A stretch of 14,901 nucleotides of DNA from an uncultured Lachnospiraceae bacterium. Its GTDB lineage: Bacteria > Bacillota > Clostridia > Lachnospirales > Lachnospiraceae. A program made the position numbers and the translations under genes. How positions within the stretch are numbered: position 1 is the first letter of the stretch; every line of letters starts with the position of its first letter. This document shows positions 12,980 through 14,901 of the stretch, piece after piece. The DNA lies in the NCBI GenBank assembly GCA_910588755.1, contig CAJUQZ010000009.1:38219-53119 (forward strand). The letters run 5' to 3'. Below the pieces are notes generated by a model. The model searched no databases and was not told where the DNA came from. It worked only from the letters and a program-made list of their open reading frames with translations.

Positions 12980-14512
12980 CTAAAAATTCTCCTCAATCCG
13001 GTCAAGAATCACCTCGCTCATCAATCGGACATACGGGCTCTCCTGTCCTTTCACGGAAACCGCGCCGTCTGTGGTAAATACGATCTGCGCAGGCTGTTCT
13101 GCCGTATACGGAAGCCACTCCGGCATCGGCGTCCCGTCCGCGTCCACACCGTTCGGATCCCCGTTTTTGATGAAATTCGCCCAGTAATTGCACATCTGCC
13201 GGGCAAGATCATAGTGTTTTCCGGTAAAGGGCCGCCAGCACTTTGCCAGCGTCTCAAAGAAGAACCACAGATCCACGGAATGAAAGCATCCTGGCTGATC
13301 CCAGCCCGGGATGTCCGGCTCAAATCTGTAATAATAGTAATTCTGTGCGCTCCCGCGCTCCTTCTGCCTGCCGTAAACACCCTTTATCGTACACTCAATC
13401 CCGTTGACCTTTCCATAACAGCCGTCCGAATCCTGCTGCACGGCCTCCGGCATCTTGAGAAACTCCTCACTGTAGCTGCCAAGCGCGCTGCGTGCCGCAT
13501 CCTCCAGACTCTGCCCCTCATCGATGGGAAGAAACCCTGGAAACTCATCCCGGGTATTGCCCGCCATCACCGATACATCCGCACATTTTCCTTCCAGGAA
13601 CAGCTTGAGCGGCTCGTCAACACAGAACTGATGATCTATCACCGTAGTCATGAACGGGGCTTTCTCCCTGTACTGCGCGTACTTGTCCCGAATATAAAGC
13701 GCGTCCAGCGCCCTTGCCTCCTCCAGTGTAGACACGCCAAGAAACGCAAAGAAATCTTTGCCGTTCTGCTCCGCGTCGCCCAAGGGCTGGTGGAACACGA
13801 TCGGATCCACATTATAGGGGCTCCTGATCATTCCGCTCATGACCACAGCCTTCTGAAACAGGCCGTTATTTCCCGGACACGCCATCTGGCTTAAAACGCT
13901 CCCGCCGCCTGCGGACTGTCCCGCAATCGTGATATTTTTCGGATCGCCGCCAAAGGCCTCGATATTGCGGACCACCCAACGAATCCCCGCCTGCTGGTCC
14001 AGGCTTCCAAAATTGGTGGGCGCATCGGGCTGCTGCTCTGTGAGTTTTGGGTGCGCCAGGAATCCAAAGACATTGAGGCGGTAGTTTAGCGTCACCACCA
14101 CAACGCCCCGGCGCGCGAGCCGCTCCCCGTCAAACTCCATCTCCGCCGGATACCCCCACTGCAGGGCCCCGCCAAAAATCCAGACCAGAACGGGCTGGCG
14201 CTCCCGGGGATTCTTCGCCCCGGTGAAAACATTCAGGTACAGGCAGTCCTCGCCCATCGCGATGTCTGGGTCCACATGCCACTCACGGCAATAAATATCA
14301 TCGCCAAGCCCCGGCGTATCCTGCACCGCAATCGGCCCAAACCGGAATGCGTCGCGGACTCCCTCCCAGTCCTGGCAGGGCTGTGGGGCCCTCCACCTGT
14401 TTTCACCGACAGGCGGCGCCGCAAACGGGATTCCCTTGAATGCCGTGATCCGCGGATCGGCTCCCTCGATTCCACGAACCCATCCATTTTCTGTTTTTGC
14501 TTCTCTTATCAT
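12980..14512 (-). CDS. Type-B carboxylesterase (alpha/beta hydrolase, PnbA-like)
   Basis: A 510-aa carboxylesterase family protein with no signal peptide. It shows the family signature EDCLYLNV (88-95), nucleophile Ser200 in AGQSAGGGS, acid Glu323 in GNTRDEF and His411 in GCFHSVDLWFFFET. The oxyanion segment reads WIFGGAL, with Phe where most relatives have His (HGGG/HGGA). The ATG at 14512 follows AAAGGAGA by 4-5 nt; the frame extends upstream without a better start. It is first in a two-gene operon with the GH43 gene, so it may remove acetyl or feruloyl groups from imported hemicellulose oligomers. That role is inferred from context; the family is broad. Confidence 0.87.
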   Translation of the reverse strand: MIREAKTENGWVRGIEGADPRITAFKGIPFAAPPVGENRWRAPQPCQDWEGVRDAFRFGPIAVQDTPGLGDDIYCREWHVDPDIAMGEDCLYLNVFTGAKNPRERQPVLVWIFGGALQWGYPAEMEFDGERLARRGVVVVTLNYRLNVFGFLAHPKLTEQQPDAPTNFGSLDQQAGIRWVVRNIEAFGGDPKNITIAGQSAGGGSVLSQMACPGNNGLFQKAVVMSGMIRSPYNVDPIVFHQPLGDAEQNGKDFFAFLGVSTLEEARALDALYIRDKYAQYREKAPFMTTVIDHQFCVDEPLKLFLEGKCADVSVMAGNTRDEFPGFLPIDEGQSLEDAARSALGSYSEEFLKMPEAVQQDSDGCYGKVNGIECTIKGVYGRQKERGSAQNYYYYRFEPDIPGWDQPGCFHSVDLWFFFETLAKCWRPFTGKHYDLARQMCNYWANFIKNGDPNGVDADGTPMPEWLPYTAEQPAQIVFTTDGAVSVKGQESPYVRLMSEVILDRIEENF

Positions 14513-14623
14513 GTGCTCTCCTTTCCTGGCAAACTGTTCCAAAAAAATTGTTCAGAAATAACGAATCAATTTGGCTTATCAGATATCGAAATGCGAAATG
14601 TCCATCTGCCACATCAGATAATC

Positions 14624-14658
14624 TTGACGTTTGTATCTGAACATTTATACGACGTCAA
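14624..14658 (-). promoter_or_regulatory. Candidate promoter/operator of the esterase-GH43 operon
   Basis: Inverted arms TTGACGT (14624-14630) and ACGTCAA (14652-14658) frame a 21-nt centre, with GTAT/ATAC continuing the symmetry. On the minus strand TTGACG in the right arm is a good -35, and TACAAA (14635-14630) after 17 bp is a moderate -10. A regulator bound to the arms would cover both promoter elements. The -10 is weak, so the exact promoter is uncertain. Confidence 0.4.
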
Positions 14659-14684
14659 ATTAACAAGCTATTTCTTATCAGTTC

Positions 14685-14850
14685 CTAGTGCTCCATCCAG
14701 TCAGAAATTAGACTTGTGAGCCGCATGATTTGTGCCAGTGCTAGGCAAAATTTCGACGGCGATGCGGTGGCATCGTCTAGAAAGTTTAACGACGCAATGG
14801 TGCAAAGCAGGTGGTTCACGAGTCTAACTTCTGGCCGGATGGAGCACTAG
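14685..14850. repeat. 166-bp long imperfect inverted repeat (MITE-like or structured RNA element)
   Basis: The 52-nt arms 14685-14736 and 14799-14850 pair along their whole length with 4 mismatches and 6 G-T wobbles when read on the plus strand. The outer 14 bp (CTAGTGCTCCATCC / GGATGGAGCACTAG) are perfect. Inside, AGTGC/GCAAT, TTTC/GAAA and CGATGC-GGTG-GCATCG continue the stem to a tetraloop at 14766-14769. The element has no ORF. Ends of CTAG could be a 4-bp target duplication around TGCTCCATCC termini. Confidence 0.75.
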
Positions 14851-14901
14851 TATAATCCGCGCTAAATAACCTTATGTTTCGCTTGCCTATTTTCCTGATA
14901 G

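Larger units (their letters stand above)
14513..14901. other. Non-coding stretch at the right edge
   Basis: No convincing gene lies in these 389 nt. It holds the esterase leader, a candidate promoter within an inverted repeat, three copies of TCAGATA (14579-14585, 14614-14620, and reversed at 14634-14640) and a 166-bp hairpin element. The last 51 nt show nothing recognisable. Confidence 0.6.

Noticed and set aside
14851..14856. TATAAT at the right end of the hairpin element as a plus-strand promoter
   Set aside because: No acceptable -35 lies 16-18 bp upstream and no plus-strand gene starts before the window ends.

Overview
The window looks like chromosome of an anaerobic Firmicute, most likely a Clostridia/Lachnospiraceae-type gut bacterium. 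This is inferred from the FabK-type (not FabI) fatty-acid gene set, a FabT-like MarR regulator, a solitary cheD, purine-rich Shine-Dalgarno sites and cytoplasmic hemicellulose-degrading enzymes. Nearly everything is on the minus strand; only a partial PHP-domain gene at the left edge is on the plus strand. No rRNA, tRNA, CRISPR array, transposase or phage gene is visible.

Layout, left to right: (1) 2-622, 3' part of a PHP-domain metal-dependent phosphoesterase gene (+), closed by a bidirectional terminator. (2) 729-1468 (-), cheD plus a small unknown gene in a two-gene unit with its own extended -10 promoter. (3) 1671-10981 (-), a type II fatty acid synthesis operon. Read in the direction of transcription it is acpP, fabK, fabD, fabG, fabF, fabZ, accDA (beta and alpha carboxyltransferase fused), a second FabK-like flavoprotein, fabH, fabT. 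(4) 10982-11318, the operon's control region: a sigma-A promoter, an array of four FabT-box-like palindromes at exact 16-bp spacing just downstream of it, then a long purine-rich leader of 20- and 11-nt tandem repeats reaching almost to the acpP ribosome binding site. (5) 11319-14512 (-), a GH43-family glycosidase and a type-B carboxylesterase in one operon, likely acting on imported decorated xylo- or arabino-oligosaccharides. (6) 14513-14901, non-coding: a candidate promoter inside an inverted repeat, then a 166-bp element that is nearly one complete hairpin.

The fab genes form a whole elongation cycle. AccDA supplies malonyl-CoA, FabD loads it on AcpP, FabH starts the chain, FabF extends it, FabG reduces, FabZ dehydrates and FabK reduces the enoyl group. 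The biotin-carrying half of acetyl-CoA carboxylase (accB, accC), which often lies around fabZ in related operons, is absent here. fabT and fabH sit at the 3' end instead of the 5' end, which suggests feedback from the last gene to the promoter about 9 kb upstream.

The most unusual content is non-coding: the FabT-box array, the acpP leader repeats, a 20-bp degenerate tandem repeat between fabG and fabF, and the long hairpin element at the right edge.
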